Shown here: positions 1-10,464 of the stretch, one piece after another
Layout of the letters: each line of letters opens with the position of its first letter
Position numbering within the stretch: position 1 is the first letter of the stretch
Origin: Lonsdalea iberica
GTDB lineage: Bacteria > Pseudomonadota > Gammaproteobacteria > Enterobacterales > Enterobacteriaceae
DNA length: 64,000 nucleotides
NCBI RefSeq assembly: GCF_002111585.1
Contig: NZ_LUTP01000016.1
Location: forward strand, 16,515-80,514
Reading direction: 5' to 3'
Notes under the pieces: generated by a model
Told to the model about the DNA's origin: nothing
What the model saw: the letters and a program-made list of their open reading frames with translations, nothing else
Databases searched by the model: none
Program-made: the position numbers and the translations under genes

Positions 1-426
1 CAGCCCCGCGCCAATGAGATACCCCGGCGACAGCCGGCTGTGATTATCTTTCCCGGCAGCGAGCGCAAACAGTTCATCCGTTAGCAAAAAACCGATAGGA
101 ATGCGAAAACGGCTACTCAAGCGAGAGACGGCGTCTCTAAGGGTCAGCCCGTAGATCAAGTGTTGCAGCGTAATCACAAACACGGTCATGACGATGGTCA
201 GCACGCTGGCTCCGGACATCAGCAGTCCCAGCGTGACCAATTGCGCCGCGCCGGCGAAGATCACCGCCGACATGCCGACGCTCTGCCAGAAAGTCAGCCC
301 GGCCTGCACCGCCATCGACCCCGCGAGGATGCCCCAGGGAACTACCGCCAGGCATAACGGCAAGACGGCCACGCAGCCTGTAAAGGTGCCCTGCCAGGGA
401 GAGCGGGGGGTTGCCGACGCGTTCAT
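1..426 (-). CDS. AzlC-family branched-chain amino acid exporter subunit (partial)
   Basis: This is the N-terminal 142 codons of an AzlC-type inner-membrane protein; the rest lies beyond the left edge. It starts at an ATG whose complement is at 424-426 and stays open to base 1. The translation has the family's hydrophobic segments, including an AGAAQLVTLGLL stretch near residue 50, then an LxHLIYGLTLRDAV stretch and LTDELFAL, as in YgaZ/AzlC proteins. AzlC normally works with a small AzlD partner to export branched-chain amino acids; any azlD would be off the window. It lies downstream of an AraC-type regulator on the same strand, a common arrangement, so that regulator probably controls it (inference). 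Confidence 0.8.
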   Translation of the reverse strand, partial: MNASATPRSPWQGTFTGCVAVLPLCLAVVPWGILAGSMAVQAGLTFWQSVGMSAVIFAGAAQLVTLGLLMSGASVLTIVMTVFVITLQHLIYGLTLRDAVSRLSSRFRIPIGFLLTDELFALAAGKDNHSRLSPGYLIGAGL

Positions 427-600
427 AAAAAATGTCCTTGTGGTGTAATAGGTCGCAAAAAGGTAACCCAGGCACCCGGACAAATATTGAAGAAAATTGC
501 GATCGTACAACAGCGCAGGTAGGCGCGATGCGATGCTCCCAATAGGTCATCGTTCGCGGGAGGGAAGGGCGCTCAAAGAGCGTGAATCGGGACGCGATTT

Positions 601-1436
601 TCAGCGTGCTATTGCGCGTACAAATTGCCCCGGCGTTACGCCCAGCGCTTTTTTAAAATGGCGAGTAAAGTGGCTTTGGTCCGAAAAGCCGCAGCGGACG
701 GAAACATCGGTGAGCGTTTCTCCCTGACGCAACAACGTGGTCGCCTTGCGCAGCCGGGACTGCACGAGGTAGGCATGAGGCGGCATTCCGACCAAGCTTT
801 TAAACTGTCGCAGGAAGTGCCACGGGCTAAGCTCGGCCTGGTTCGCCAGCTCCATTAACGACAGGTTTTCCTCCGGACAGTCGTCCAACAGCATTTTGAC
901 TTCGCGGATGGCGTGGTCGGCTTTCGTCAGCGGACGGACTTCCGTTTGCGTTTTTCCATGGCGCATCATCAACCAGACCAGCGACGAGCAAAGCAGGGTT
1001 TCCTTCAACAACGTATTGCCTTCGACGGCCAGGAGCGAGAAGACCATGCGTAATTGCTCTGACAGGCCCGGATCGTGGGCGACCGCGTGGGGAAACCAGG
1101 GCGCGTCTCCCTGATGGTCGCGCATAGATCCCGACAGGCCGCGCAGCACATCCACCGAGGGTAGATGGCCCGATAGGACCAGCCATCGGCGGTGCCTGCG
1201 CAGCCCGTATGGATTTCATCCGCGTTGACCAAAATGATATCGCCCTTGGGCGCGACGTGTTCGGCACCAGTACGGTAGAAACGCTGCGTGCCTTCCTCTA
1301 TTACGCCGATGCAGAAATTCTCATGCGAATGACGGGAAAAACGCTGATTGTGATAGCGAGCCTGCAGCATGTCTAGCCCACCCAACGTGGCATGATGGCT
1401 AAAATTAGCGTGTTCCCGCGATGCCTGCTGTCCCAT
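601..1436 (-). pseudogene. AraC-family transcriptional regulator, frameshifted as sequenced
   Basis: Two overlapping frames together make one AraC regulator of about 278 residues. The frame from the ATG at 1436 encodes the N-terminal cupin-like sensor domain (HSHENFCIGVIEEG, then WSYRAIYP). The second frame, readable from about 1158 to the stop at 601, encodes the rest, ending in the two-helix-turn-helix domain (NLSLMELANQAELSPWHFLR and CGFSDQSHFTRHFKKALGVTP). The frames join at 1159-1161, where one missing C in a CCC run explains the break: restoring it gives IYPSVDVLRG. As written, neither product would have both domains. It lies just upstream of the azlC-like gene on the same strand. The break could be real or a base-calling error. 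Confidence 0.8.
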
Positions 1437-1513
1437 TTCTGCGCTCCCAATGCGGTAAAAAGTAGAACGAAATTGCTGTGATGCCAGCTACGAGGATGCT
1501 AGTTATCCTCTGG

Positions 1514-3532
1514 TCAAACCGGGCGACGCTTCAACAGCTTTCTGACCCAGAAACGATTTGGATTCAGGGCGGCCAGCGTGGCGCTATCTAGCGGCAACGG
1601 TTCTCCGTAAATTTGGGACGCCAGCACCTCTGCCGCTAACGGGGCGGAACAAAGACCGCGGGACCCAAGACCGCCGAGAATAAACAGGTTCGGATGAACC
1701 GGAGCCTGCACAGGAACGTGAGACGCCGCCAGTTGCTGAGGGAGCGTCTGATACTGGCCCAGCGTCTGCTCATAGTCAGGTACGGCGCCGACCAGCGGCA
1801 GGTGATCGCGCAACGCGCTACGTACGCCGCATCGGGCGTCGCCGTCGGAGACGTCTACCGCCGTCGGCCACGACAGCGACGGCAGGCAGTCGATCAACCG
1901 CTGGCGGTTCTGCTGTTGATCCGAATCGCGATACTCGACCCCGGTGTCTCCGCGGTGATAGCTGGCGCCGATGCAATGCTGCTGGTGTCGCGGGCTGATT
2001 GGCGTCAGATAGCCGTCATAGCAGAGCACCTGCTTAAGAGGGCGCAGTTGGGCGTTGCCGGGTACGTGACTCACCTGTCCCCGCACGGCGTAGGTGGGAA
2101 GGTGCTGCGTCTGAGGCCAGTCGCTGAGCTGATGTCCGTTCGCCAGAATGAGTGTGGCATGCTGAGCAGTGTCGCCGCTGTTCAGCGTCAAACGCCAGCC
2201 GTCAGAAGACGGCGTAAGCTCGGTGACGGTCGTGTTCAAACGGACCTGCATGCCCTGGCGGGTCGCCAACGCCAGTACGGCGGCGGTCAGCTCGGCCGGA
2301 CACAACCATCCCCCGGACGGATACGTAATGCCTCGCTGAAGCAGCGGAACGCCGCAGGACTGTGTCAGCATCTGCGCATTGGCCGCATGCACCAGTTCTT
2401 CAGGCCATTGCCCGGCGAGGATTTGATCGATTTTACGCGCGCTTTTATCGTCAAACGCCAGCTGGCTGACGCCGCACCACTGATGTTCGTAATTCACGCC
2501 CTGCGCCGTCAGCGCATCGTAGGTACGTCGGGCATAGCCGAACGCGCTGGCAAAAAAACGCGACAGCGCGTCGTGCTTATCATTGAGCAGCGGATAGAGC
2601 GCGCCTTGTCGGTTGCCGGAAGCGCCTTGTCCCACCTGTTCATCGGCGCAATACAAGGTGACCTTGGTGCCGCGGCGTTGCAGCGCCAACGCCGTTAGCA
2701 GGCTGGCGATACCCCCGCCAATGATGGCGACTTCATGAGGCTGTGCGGCGGCGGGCCGATGATACCAGGGCGCGGATTCGGTTACGGGAATCGCATCTGG
2801 CAGATCCCCGCACAGCATCTCGCGCTTGCGGCCGAAACCTTTGACTTTACTGACGTTGAACCCGGCTTCCTGCAAGCCTCGACGGACAAAGCCCGCCGCC
2901 GTGAAGGTGGCGAGGGTGCCGCCGGGACGGGACAACCTCGCCATCGCGTTGAACAGGTTCGCGGTCCACATATCCGGATTTTTCGACGGCGCGAAACCGT
3001 CCAGAAACCAGGCGTCGACCTGATGGTTCACGCTGTCATCGAGTTGGGGCAGCAGGTCATTGATATCGCCGAACCACAGATCGAGCGTGATATGGCCGTC
3101 AGCCAGTATCAGACGATGGCAACCGGGGGACATCGTCGGCCACTGTTGCCGCAGTGCGTCGGCGAACTCAGCCAGTTCGGGCCACTGGGCATGCGCGGCC
3201 GCCAGATCGCCCACCTGCAAAGGAAACTTTTCGAAACTAAGATAATGCAGGTGTTGCAACGTGGCGTCGGGCTGTTCACGGCGAAAATCGGCGAACGCCT
3301 GCCATAAGGTCAGGAAATTCAACCCGGTACCGAATCCACTCTCCGCGACGGTGAAAGTCGCGCGTGAAGCTTGTGCAAAACGTGCGGGTAAGTCATTGCC
3401 CTGTAGAAAGACATAGCGGGTTTCCGCGAGCCCATCCTGGTTGGAAAAATAGACGTCGTCAAACTGTAGCGAAACAGGTGTACCCTGAGCGTTCCAGCTT
3501 AGCGAAGCGGTTCGGATGGCGGGCGTAATCAC
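1514..3532 (-). CDS. mnmC: Bifunctional tRNA 5-methylaminomethyl-2-thiouridine biosynthesis protein MnmC
   Basis: MnmC completes the wobble-uridine modification mnm5s2U34: its C-terminal FAD-dependent oxidase removes the carboxymethyl group and its N-terminal SAM-dependent methyltransferase adds the methyl. The 672-residue length matches the fused enterobacterial form (668 in E. coli). The methyltransferase motif [12 protein letters not shown] is near residues 63-74, followed by [14 protein letters not shown]. The oxidase begins with the dinucleotide-binding motif [21 protein letters not shown] near residues 268-288, so both domains look intact. It is transcribed away from fabB, as in E. coli, with about 160 bases between the two starts. 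Confidence 0.97.
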   Translation of the reverse strand: MITPAIRTASLSWNAQGTPVSLQFDDVYFSNQDGLAETRYVFLQGNDLPARFAQASRATFTVAESGFGTGLNFLTLWQAFADFRREQPDATLQHLHYLSFEKFPLQVGDLAAAHAQWPELAEFADALRQQWPTMSPGCHRLILADGHITLDLWFGDINDLLPQLDDSVNHQVDAWFLDGFAPSKNPDMWTANLFNAMARLSRPGGTLATFTAAGFVRRGLQEAGFNVSKVKGFGRKREMLCGDLPDAIPVTESAPWYHRPAAAQPHEVAIIGGGIASLLTALALQRRGTKVTLYCADEQVGQGASGNRQGALYPLLNDKHDALSRFFASAFGYARRTYDALTAQGVNYEHQWCGVSQLAFDDKSARKIDQILAGQWPEELVHAANAQMLTQSCGVPLLQRGITYPSGGWLCPAELTAAVLALATRQGMQVRLNTTVTELTPSSDGWRLTLNSGDTAQHATLILANGHQLSDWPQTQHLPTYAVRGQVSHVPGNAQLRPLKQVLCYDGYLTPISPRHQQHCIGASYHRGDTGVEYRDSDQQQNRQRLIDCLPSLSWPTAVDVSDGDARCGVRSALRDHLPLVGAVPDYEQTLGQYQTLPQQLAASHVPVQAPVHPNLFILGGLGSRGLCSAPLAAEVLASQIYGEPLPLDSATLAALNPNRFWVRKLLKRRPV

Positions 3533-3626
3533 GGCAACTCACTCATAATTCAGGCGGTGGCGGAAGTTTAACGGTCAGCCCCTTTGTGTGCAAATTTGTG
3601 CAAAGGTAGGCACATCGGACTTGTTC

Positions 3627-3644
3627 AGCTTACAAGTGTAAGCT
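3627..3644. promoter_or_regulatory. FabR-type operator upstream of fabB
   Basis: AGCTTACAAGTGTAAGCT is a perfect 18-base palindrome, 51 bases before the fabB start. It closely resembles the FabR operator of enterobacterial fabB and fabA (AGCGTACA-NN-TGTACGCT type). FabR represses unsaturated fatty acid synthesis. The palindrome is seen directly; its binding by FabR is inferred from similarity and position. I did not find a clear FadR activator site next to it. Confidence 0.65.
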
Positions 3645-3695
3645 AAAGTGCATCGCAGTATCCTAAATGCTTATACAAACGAAATGAGGTATTGA

Positions 3696-4916
3696 ATGAA
3701 ACGTGCAGTGATTACAGGTCTTGGGATCGTATCTAGCATCGGTAATAACCAAGAGGAAGTCCTTGCATCTCTGCGTGAGGGCCGTTCAGGTATCACCTTT
3801 TCTCAAGAGCTGAAAGATGCTGGCATGCGTAGTCACGTCTGGGGCAACGTTAAGCTGGATACGGCTGGCCTGATTGACCGTAAGATTGTGCGTTTCATGA
3901 ATGATGCCGCCATCTATGCTTTCCTTTCTATGGAGCAGGCGGTGAAAGATGCGGGTTTGACCGAAGAAGTTTACCAGAATAACCCGCGTGTGGGCCTGAT
4001 TGCCGGTTCCGGCGGCGGTTCTCCGCATTACCAGGTTATGGGTGCCGACGCCATGCGCGGTCCGCGCGGCGTGAAAGCCGTGGGTCCTTATGTGGTGACT
4101 AAGGCGATGGGTTCTGGCGTTTCCGCCTGCCTGGCGACCCCGTTCAAGATCCACGGCATCAACTACTCGATCAGCTCCGCGTGCGCGACATCCGCACACT
4201 GTATCGGCAACGCCGTTGAGCAGATTCAGATGGGCAAACAGGACATCGTGTTTGCCGGCGGCGGCGAAGAGCTGAGCTGGGAGCTGTCCTGCGAATTTGA
4301 TGCGATGGGCGCGCTGTCCACCAAATACAACGAGACGCCGGAAAAAGCCTCCCGTACCTATGACGCGAACCGAGATGGCTTCGTCATCGCCGGCGGCGGC
4401 GGTATGGTTGTGGTGGAAGAGCTGGAACACGCGCTGGCGCGCGGCGCTCACATCTACGCTGAAGTCGTGGGCTACGGCGCAACCTCCGATGGCGCAGATA
4501 TGGTCGCCCCGTCAGGCGAAGGCGCAGTACGCTGCATGAAAATCGCGATGCAAGATGTTGACGGTCCGATCGACTACATCAACACTCACGGGACTTCAAC
4601 GCCGGTCGGCGATGTGAAGGAGCTGGGCGCTATCCGTGAAGTGTTCGGCAACAACACGCCGGCGATCTCCGCAACGAAAGCGATGACGGGTCACTCTTTG
4701 GGTGCGGCGGGCGTCCAGGAAGCGATTTATACGCTGCTGATGCTGGAACATAACTTCATCGCGCCGAGCATCAATATCGACACGCTGGATGAGCAGGGCG
4801 AAGGGATGAACATCATCACCGAACCGACTGAGCGTGAGCTGAACACCGTGATGTCTAACGGTTTCGGTTTCGGCGGCACCAACGCCGTTCTTGTCATGAG
4901 TAAATACAAGCAGTAA
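3696..4916 (+). CDS. fabB: 3-oxoacyl-[acyl-carrier-protein] synthase I (FabB)
   Basis: FabB condenses malonyl-ACP with growing acyl-ACP in the cytoplasm and is the enzyme that elongates unsaturated intermediates. The 406-residue product has the thiolase fold with all catalytic residues visible: nucleophile Cys163 in [10 protein letters not shown], His298 in [11 protein letters not shown], and His333 in [12 protein letters not shown]. The C-terminal [12 protein letters not shown] loop is also present. Length and sequence match the E. coli enzyme. The ATG at 3696 follows a GAGGT-type ribosome binding site. A FabR-type palindrome lies upstream and an intrinsic terminator follows the stop. Confidence 0.98.
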   Translation: MKRAVITGLGIVSSIGNNQEEVLASLREGRSGITFSQELKDAGMRSHVWGNVKLDTAGLIDRKIVRFMNDAAIYAFLSMEQAVKDAGLTEEVYQNNPRVGLIAGSGGGSPHYQVMGADAMRGPRGVKAVGPYVVTKAMGSGVSACLATPFKIHGINYSISSACATSAHCIGNAVEQIQMGKQDIVFAGGGEELSWELSCEFDAMGALSTKYNETPEKASRTYDANRDGFVIAGGGGMVVVEELEHALARGAHIYAEVVGYGATSDGADMVAPSGEGAVRCMKIAMQDVDGPIDYINTHGTSTPVGDVKELGAIREVFGNNTPAISATKAMTGHSLGAAGVQEAIYTLLMLEHNFIAPSINIDTLDEQGEGMNIITEPTERELNTVMSNGFGFGGTNAVLVMSKYKQ

Positions 4917-4930
4917 GCGTTTTACCTCAG

Positions 4931-4959
4931 CCGGGGCGCTCAGCCCCGGTTATGTTTTT
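4931..4959 (+). terminator. Intrinsic terminator of fabB
   Basis: A 7-base GC stem (CCGGGGC / GCCCCGG) with a 5-base loop is followed by TTATGTTTTT, 14 bases after the fabB stop codon. Confidence 0.8.
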
Positions 4960-4995
4960 CTCGCCTGATTGATTGGGTCTTTCCCCTTCGCTTTT

Positions 4996-5086
4996 CTAAC
5001 TGCTAACTGCTAACTGCTAACTGCTAACTGCTAACTGCTAACTGCTAACTGCTAACTGCTAACTGCTAACTGCTAACTGCTAACTG
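4996..5086. repeat. Heptanucleotide tandem repeat, 13 copies of CTAACTG
   Basis: Thirteen perfect uninterrupted copies of the 7-base unit CTAACTG fill 91 bases, then the pattern breaks at CTTCG. The array lies between the convergent ends of fabB and flk, starting 36 bases after the fabB terminator and ending 12 bases before the flk stop. It is too short-unit and spacer-free to be a CRISPR array. Perfect arrays of this kind change copy number by strand slippage. Here a change would not alter either protein but could affect the 3' ends of both transcripts. Confidence 0.97.
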
Positions 5087-5098
5087 CTTCGTGCGGTC

Positions 5099-6217
5099 TT
5101 AGAGCAGTACCCACAGTAAAACGATGACGCACAGCGCACACAGGATCAGTACGCCGCGCGGACGGCTGAAGAGTGGTCGCAGCTCGGGGGGCAGGGCGGA
5201 GATAAAAGGGCCGTAGATCGGAACCGGCGTTGACGCGGAACCTGCCATCGCCGTCTCTTTTTCCTGTAGCTGCTGGAGTCGTTTGCTGTAGAGAAATGTG
5301 ACGACGTCAGCAATCTGCACCGGCGTCAACGGCGTCTGCATCCCGGCATTGAAACGAGACTGCGCGTAATCCTGCACCATCTGCTGTTCCTGACCATCCA
5401 TCGGCTGCTTGAGCGCTGGCTGCAACGCCGCCAGCGTCGGCGACGTATGGTTCTGCATCATGGCGACCTGCGTTTGCAGCAGTTGGCTTAGCAGCGGGAA
5501 GTTTTTAGCGGGAATCGCGTCATTAGGTTTCAGCCCTTGAACATCCATCAGCGCCAGCAAGACCTTGGCGGGGGATTCGCCGGTCAGCGTCGTTAGTCGG
5601 GTAATTAGCTGATTCAGGCTGTTCTGCTCCGCGGGCAGCAGGCGACGGTCCAGCGGGGCGCCGGTTTGCGGCAGTGCGCCGGGCTGAGGCTCGGTCGTCG
5701 GAGGCTGCGCCGACGGTGAAAGCGTGCCGGGCGGCAGCGATGAGCTCGGCTGCGGCAGCTGGCCATTTTGCAGCAGCGTGACAACCTGCTGAAGCTGACT
5801 GCCGCTCAATGAGCTCAGCACGGTGTGGCCGAACTGCTGGCGAATAAAGTCGCTCACCGCTTGGCGGTTATTGCCCTGCGGCAGCAGTTCGGTGAGCTGT
5901 TGCAACAGTTGACGGGTGCCTAAGGTATTTTGCACGGAGGTCAGTCGTGTTTGCAGCGCCTGTTCAGCGGCAGGGAATTGACCCGACAAAATTTCGGCGC
6001 CGCTTTTCAGACCGATGTCGTGACGCATACCGGCCCAGATTTCAGCCGACTTGAGCGAACTTAATGACATGATCTTCGTGATAAGCCGCTCCAGCGATGT
6101 GCGCTGCGCGGGCGTCAATGGGGCGTCATCACGCGCCGTACCGCCGGTTTTCAGCGGCGTGGAATCTATGTTGCGGTCGCCTGGCAAAGACGTGCCTGGG
6201 CTGTTCACGGGCTGCAT
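5099..6217 (-). CDS. flk: Flagellar regulator Flk
   Basis: Flk is an inner-membrane protein that in Salmonella and E. coli prevents premature secretion of late flagellar substrates before rings are complete. The 372-residue product has the family layout: a proline-rich N-terminus, repeated helical segments (TSLERLITKIMSLSSL; NNRQAVSDFIRQQFGH; LLPAEQNSLNQLITRLTTLTG) and one C-terminal membrane helix ending in RGVLILCALCVIVLLWVLL. It is longer than the E. coli protein (331) because the Pro/Gln-rich linkers are longer. It sits between fabB and pdxB, the usual place. Its presence suggests a flagellated ancestor or organism (inference). Confidence 0.92.
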   Translation of the reverse strand: MQPVNSPGTSLPGDRNIDSTPLKTGGTARDDAPLTPAQRTSLERLITKIMSLSSLKSAEIWAGMRHDIGLKSGAEILSGQFPAAEQALQTRLTSVQNTLGTRQLLQQLTELLPQGNNRQAVSDFIRQQFGHTVLSSLSGSQLQQVVTLLQNGQLPQPSSSLPPGTLSPSAQPPTTEPQPGALPQTGAPLDRRLLPAEQNSLNQLITRLTTLTGESPAKVLLALMDVQGLKPNDAIPAKNFPLLSQLLQTQVAMMQNHTSPTLAALQPALKQPMDGQEQQMVQDYAQSRFNAGMQTPLTPVQIADVVTFLYSKRLQQLQEKETAMAGSASTPVPIYGPFISALPPELRPLFSRPRGVLILCALCVIVLLWVLL

Positions 6218-6463
6218 AACACGATCCTTACCGTGCGGTTTCTGTTCGAAGTGAGATAACAGAAAGAATAGTCGAACGTTATGATAACAACCCGGATCCG
6301 TAACGGGTAGTCGGGTAGGGCGTTTGACGCAAAATTTCTGTTATGCGGCGCTACCAGCCGGGCGATTCGCCGGTGTTCCCTCTCGACGGTTTGTGGCAGA
6401 ATAACGACCCTGTTTTCGCCGCCGCTGTGCGTCCGACGCCACACGCCTTTCGGGAAACGTAAC

Positions 6464-7600
6464 GTGAAAATCCTTGTTGATGAAAATATGCCCTATGCCC
6501 GCGAGCTGTTTAGCCGCCTGGGCGACGTCACTTCCGTGCCGGGACGACCGTTGCCGCAAGACGCATTGGATGATGCCGATGCGCTGATGGTGCGTTCGGT
6601 CACCAAAGTCAATGCAGACTTATTGACGGGAAAATCAGTGAAGTTCGTCGGTTCGGCGACGGCGGGGACCGACCATGTCGACGAAGCCTTTTTGCAGCAG
6701 GCCGGTATTGCTTTCTCTGCCGCGCCGGGTTGCAACGCCATCGCCGTGGTTGAGTATGTCTTTTCTGCACTGCTGGGATTGGCTGAGCGGGATGGTTTCC
6801 AGTTGCGCGACCGCACCGTCGGCATCATTGGTGTGGGCAACGTGGGTGCGCGCCTCAATGCCAGGCTTAAGGCCTGGGGCGTCCGTACGCTATTGTGCGA
6901 TCCCCCGCGCGCGGAACGCGGCGATGAGGAAAACTTTCTTTCGCTGGAAGAGGTCGCGGCGCAGGCCGACGTGCTGACGTTTCACACGCCGTTGTACAAA
7001 GATGGTCCTCACAAGACCTATCACAATGTGGATGCCGATTTGCTGGATTCGCTGGCGGAAGGCACCATATTGATTAACGCCTGCCGTGGGCCAGTCGTCG
7101 ACAATGTAGCGCTGCTTGAGGCGTTGCAGCGTGGGAAATCGCTCAGCGTGGTACTGGATGTCTGGGAGCCGGAACCCGAGCTATCGACGGCGTTGCTGGA
7201 ACGGGTGGATATCGGCACATCGCACATCGCCGGGTACACGCTGGAGGGCAAGGCGCGCGGCACGACGCAGGTCTTTGAAGCCTGGAGCCGTTTTGTTGGC
7301 CAGCCGCAGCAGGTGGCGCTGTCTTCGCTGCTGCCCACGCCCGAAGTGACTTCCGTTACTCTGACTCATCCGCTGGATCAATCGCTGCTCAAACGTCTGG
7401 TGCATCTGGTTTACGACGTGCGCCGAGATGATGCGATGCTGCGCGGCATCGCCCACATCAGCGGCGGATTTGATCGTCTGCGTAAAACTTATCAGGAGCG
7501 CCGAGAATGGTCTTCGCTTCAGGTGTTCTGCACCGATCGCGACACCGTCGAGTTGCTCAACCAACTGGGCTTCAACGCCGTTTTTCAGGGCGATAACTGA
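6464..7600 (+). CDS. pdxB: Erythronate-4-phosphate dehydrogenase (PdxB)
   Basis: PdxB oxidises 4-phosphoerythronate in the deoxyxylulose-dependent pyridoxal phosphate pathway. The 378-residue length equals the E. coli enzyme. It belongs to the D-isomer 2-hydroxyacid dehydrogenases: the nucleotide-binding motif [12 protein letters not shown] is near residues 120-131, and the catalytic triad is visible as Arg208 (NACRGPVVD), Glu237 (VWEPEPE) and His254 ([11 protein letters not shown]). The start is GTG at 6464, giving the canonical N-terminus [11 protein letters not shown]. usg follows in the same direction, as in E. coli. Confidence 0.97.
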   Translation: MKILVDENMPYARELFSRLGDVTSVPGRPLPQDALDDADALMVRSVTKVNADLLTGKSVKFVGSATAGTDHVDEAFLQQAGIAFSAAPGCNAIAVVEYVFSALLGLAERDGFQLRDRTVGIIGVGNVGARLNARLKAWGVRTLLCDPPRAERGDEENFLSLEEVAAQADVLTFHTPLYKDGPHKTYHNVDADLLDSLAEGTILINACRGPVVDNVALLEALQRGKSLSVVLDVWEPEPELSTALLERVDIGTSHIAGYTLEGKARGTTQVFEAWSRFVGQPQQVALSSLLPTPEVTSVTLTHPLDQSLLKRLVHLVYDVRRDDAMLRGIAHISGGFDRLRKTYQERREWSSLQVFCTDRDTVELLNQLGFNAVFQGDN

Positions 7601-7687
7601 TCGCTTTGTTCATGAATAAACCTTTTTGTCCGGGCGATGTTGCTGTCGCCTGGCCTGTGTTATGAAAAATTTGGGGAGAAGAACCAA

Positions 7688-8698
7688 ATGACCAATGGCT
7701 GGAATATAGCGCTGCTGGGCGCAACTGGCGCCGTCGGCACCGCGTTGCTGGAGCTATTGCAGGAACGTGAATTTCCAGTGGGAGACATCTATCCGCTGGC
7801 AAGTGAGCATAGCGCAGGGGAAACTCTCCGTTTTAACGGCCGCTCTTGTCTGGTGACGAACGCGGAAGCGTTCGACTGGTCGCAAGCGCAGTTGGCCTTT
7901 TTCGTCGCCGGCGCCGAGGCGAGCGCCCGCTATGCGGACGAGGCGGCCAACGCTGGTTGCCTGGTTATCGACAGTAGCGGGTTGTTCGCGCAGGAGCCTG
8001 ATGTTCCTCTGGTTGTTCCGGGCGTGAATTCCCAGGTGCTGGCCGATTACCGCAATCGCAACCTCGTTGCCGTGGCGGATAGTCTGACCAGCCAGCTGCT
8101 GAAAGCAGTGAAGCCGTTGACGGAACAGGCCGGGCTTTCCCGCCTTCACGTCACGAGTCTGCTGTCGGTTTCGGCACGGGGTAAAGCGGCGGTCGACGAT
8201 TTGGCGGGCCAAAGCGCCCGTTTGCTGAACGGAATGCCGCCGGAAGCCGGGATGTTCCCGAAACAGCTGGCGTTCAATCTGCTGCCACTGCTAGCGGATA
8301 GCGAAGGCAGCGTCATGCAGGAGCGTCGTCTGGTCGATCAGGTGCGTAAGGTCCTGCAAGATGACGGGCTGCCGATTGCGGTCAACTGTGTTCAGTCGCC
8401 GGTTTTCTACGGCCATGCGCAGGTGGTGCATATGGAAGGTATGCGTCCGCTCTCCGCCGAGGAAGCCCGCGAGGAACTGCTGCAGTCGGACGATGTCGCC
8501 ATCAGCGATGACGACGATTACCCGACGCAGGTCGATGACGCGTCCGGCAACATACAGCTGAGTGTGGGCTGCCTGCGCAACGATTACGGTATCCCGGAGC
8601 TGCTGCAATTCTGGTCGGTGGCGGACAACGTTCGTTTTGGCGGCGCGTTAATGGCGGTTGAAACGGCCGAACTCCTGATTGAGGAGCATCTGGGGTAA
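7688..8698 (+). CDS. usg: USG-1 protein, semialdehyde dehydrogenase paralogue
   Basis: Usg resembles aspartate-semialdehyde dehydrogenase but has no established enzymatic role. The 336-residue product starts at the ATG at 7688 behind a GGGGAG site, giving [17 protein letters not shown] with the N-terminal NAD(P)-binding glycine motif. Upstream non-ATG starts would only add unconserved residues. At the position of the Asd catalytic cysteine (the NC-T stretch) the sequence reads ADSLTSQLL, so the nucleophile is replaced by serine, consistent with a non-dehydrogenase function. The stop is two bases before the truA start, so the two are probably co-transcribed and translationally coupled. Confidence 0.9.
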   Translation: MTNGWNIALLGATGAVGTALLELLQEREFPVGDIYPLASEHSAGETLRFNGRSCLVTNAEAFDWSQAQLAFFVAGAEASARYADEAANAGCLVIDSSGLFAQEPDVPLVVPGVNSQVLADYRNRNLVAVADSLTSQLLKAVKPLTEQAGLSRLHVTSLLSVSARGKAAVDDLAGQSARLLNGMPPEAGMFPKQLAFNLLPLLADSEGSVMQERRLVDQVRKVLQDDGLPIAVNCVQSPVFYGHAQVVHMEGMRPLSAEEAREELLQSDDVAISDDDDYPTQVDDASGNIQLSVGCLRNDYGIPELLQFWSVADNVRFGGALMAVETAELLIEEHLG

Positions 8699-8700
8699 TC

Positions 8701-9525
8701 ATGACAGCGTTGCAGGTTGCGGAAGACGTGGCGCCGCTGAAAATCGCCCTGGGAATTGAATATGACGGCAGTCGCTATTACGGCTACCAGCGTCAGGCGG
8801 AGGTAGACAGCGTCCAGCAGTGTCTGGAAGCGGCGCTGTCACAGGTCGCCGATGAGCCGATTACCGTGTTCTGCGCGGGACGCACCGATGCAGGGGTCCA
8901 TGCCACCGGTCAGGTGGTGCATTTCACTACGCACGCCGTGCGTAAAGACGCGGCTTGGACGATGGGCGTCAACACCCATCTGCCACCGGATATTGCCGTT
9001 CGCTGGGTTAAGACGGTGAATGATGAATTTCATGCCCGTTTCAGCGCCACCGCTCGTCGCTATCGCTATCTGATTTACAACCATCGCTACCGCCCAGCGA
9101 TTCTGTCGCACGGCATGACGCATTTTTATCATCCGCTCGACGCCGAGCGCATGGAACGGGCGGGGCAGTGTTTGCTGGGGGAGAATGATTTCACCTCTTT
9201 CCGTGCGGTGCAGTGCCAGTCGCGTACGCCGTGGCGAAATGTAAAACATTTAAAGGTTGTGCGGCACGGCGCTTACATTGTGGTAGATATCAAGGCCAAC
9301 GCTTTTGTCCACCATATGGTGCGCAACATTGTGGGCAGTCTGCTCGAAGTTGGGTGCGGTAATCAGCCTGAAAGCTGGATTGCGGATCTGCTGGCGGCCA
9401 AAGATCGTAAGTTGGCCGCCGCGACGGCTAAGGCTGATGGACTGTATCTGGTGGACGTCGATTATCCCGAGTCGTTCGGGCTGCCGTCCGTCCCGATGGG
9501 GCCGCTGTTTTTACTCGATGACTAA
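8701..9525 (+). CDS. truA: tRNA pseudouridine(38-40) synthase TruA
   Basis: TruA converts uridines 38-40 of the tRNA anticodon stem to pseudouridine. The 274-residue product carries the signature [14 protein letters not shown] with catalytic Asp63 (Asp60 in E. coli), [14 protein letters not shown], and the C-terminal [17 protein letters not shown] motif. Length agrees with the family (270 in E. coli). The gene starts immediately after usg and is followed by dedA, the conserved E. coli order. Confidence 0.97.
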   Translation: MTALQVAEDVAPLKIALGIEYDGSRYYGYQRQAEVDSVQQCLEAALSQVADEPITVFCAGRTDAGVHATGQVVHFTTHAVRKDAAWTMGVNTHLPPDIAVRWVKTVNDEFHARFSATARRYRYLIYNHRYRPAILSHGMTHFYHPLDAERMERAGQCLLGENDFTSFRAVQCQSRTPWRNVKHLKVVRHGAYIVVDIKANAFVHHMVRNIVGSLLEVGCGNQPESWIADLLAAKDRKLAAATAKADGLYLVDVDYPESFGLPSVPMGPLFLLDD

Positions 9526-9572
9526 CGACGCTGCCGTTCGCCGAACTGCACGGTCTGATGATAGGTAACATA

Positions 9573-10235
9573 ATGGAATTTATACACTTTATTATTGATT
9601 TTATTTTGCATATCGATGTGCACCTGGCCGAGCTGGTCGCGCAATACGGCGTTTGGATTTATGCGATCCTGTTTCTGATTTTGTTCTGTGAAACGGGGCT
9701 GGTGGTGACGCCGTTCCTGCCCGGCGACTCGTTGCTGTTTGTCGCTGGCGCGCTGGCGGCGTTGCCGGGCAGCGTACTGGATGTGCATCTGATGGTCGTA
9801 CTGATGGTCATCGCGGCAATCTTGGGCGATGCGGTCAATTACACCATCGGACGGTTGTTTGGCGAACGATTGTTCCGTAATCCAAACTCACGGATTTTCC
9901 GCCGCAGTTATTTGGACAAAACCCACGCGTTTTACGCCCGTCATGGCGGCAAAACAATTATTCTGGCGCGATTCGTGCCGATTGTGAGAACATTCGCGCC
10001 GTTTGTGGCGGGGATGGGGCATATGACCTATCGGCATTTTGCCCTCTTCAATGTCGCAGGCGCACTGCTGTGGGTGTTGCTGTTTACCTACGCCGGCTAC
10101 CTGTTTGGGGATTTGCCGATCGTGCAGGACAATCTTAAACTCCTGATCGTGGGTATTATCTTTGTTTCTATCCTGCCGGGCGTGATTGAATTTTGGCGTC
10201 ACAAACGGTCGGCGACACGCCAGAATGTGAAATAA
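9573..10235 (+). CDS. dedA: DedA-family inner membrane protein
   Basis: DedA proteins are polytopic inner-membrane proteins of the SNARE-associated/VTT type, linked to undecaprenyl-phosphate or phospholipid flipping and membrane energetics. The 220-residue product has the characteristic [15 protein letters not shown] loop, the [14 protein letters not shown] segment, and the conserved [27 protein letters not shown] stretch with its essential arginines (key residues R-F-P-R). The ATG at 9573 gives the canonical start [15 protein letters not shown]; an ATG at 9558 would add five residues. Lies between truA and accD. Confidence 0.93.
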   Translation: MEFIHFIIDFILHIDVHLAELVAQYGVWIYAILFLILFCETGLVVTPFLPGDSLLFVAGALAALPGSVLDVHLMVVLMVIAAILGDAVNYTIGRLFGERLFRNPNSRIFRRSYLDKTHAFYARHGGKTIILARFVPIVRTFAPFVAGMGHMTYRHFALFNVAGALLWVLLFTYAGYLFGDLPIVQDNLKLLIVGIIFVSILPGVIEFWRHKRSATRQNVK

Positions 10236-10464
10236 GAAAAAATTATTTTAACATTCGGTGTGACCAGTTTTTTATCCACAGTATCGGGTCATTATGGTTT
10301 AATGGGCGGCACTTACGGCTATGTTCACGTGAACCGCTATAAATGCCCATGTCGTATCCCGCCCTTGGCGGATGCGGCATCGCTTTGTCGGCTGCGTCAG
10401 CAGAACATTATCAACGCTGAGCAGCGTACTGGCCTGTGGCCAGGTTCAAGCAGAAAGGTTATCA

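Noticed and set aside
4996..5086. Repeat array as a CRISPR
   Set aside because: The unit is only 7 bases, directly tandem and without spacers, and no cas genes are present.
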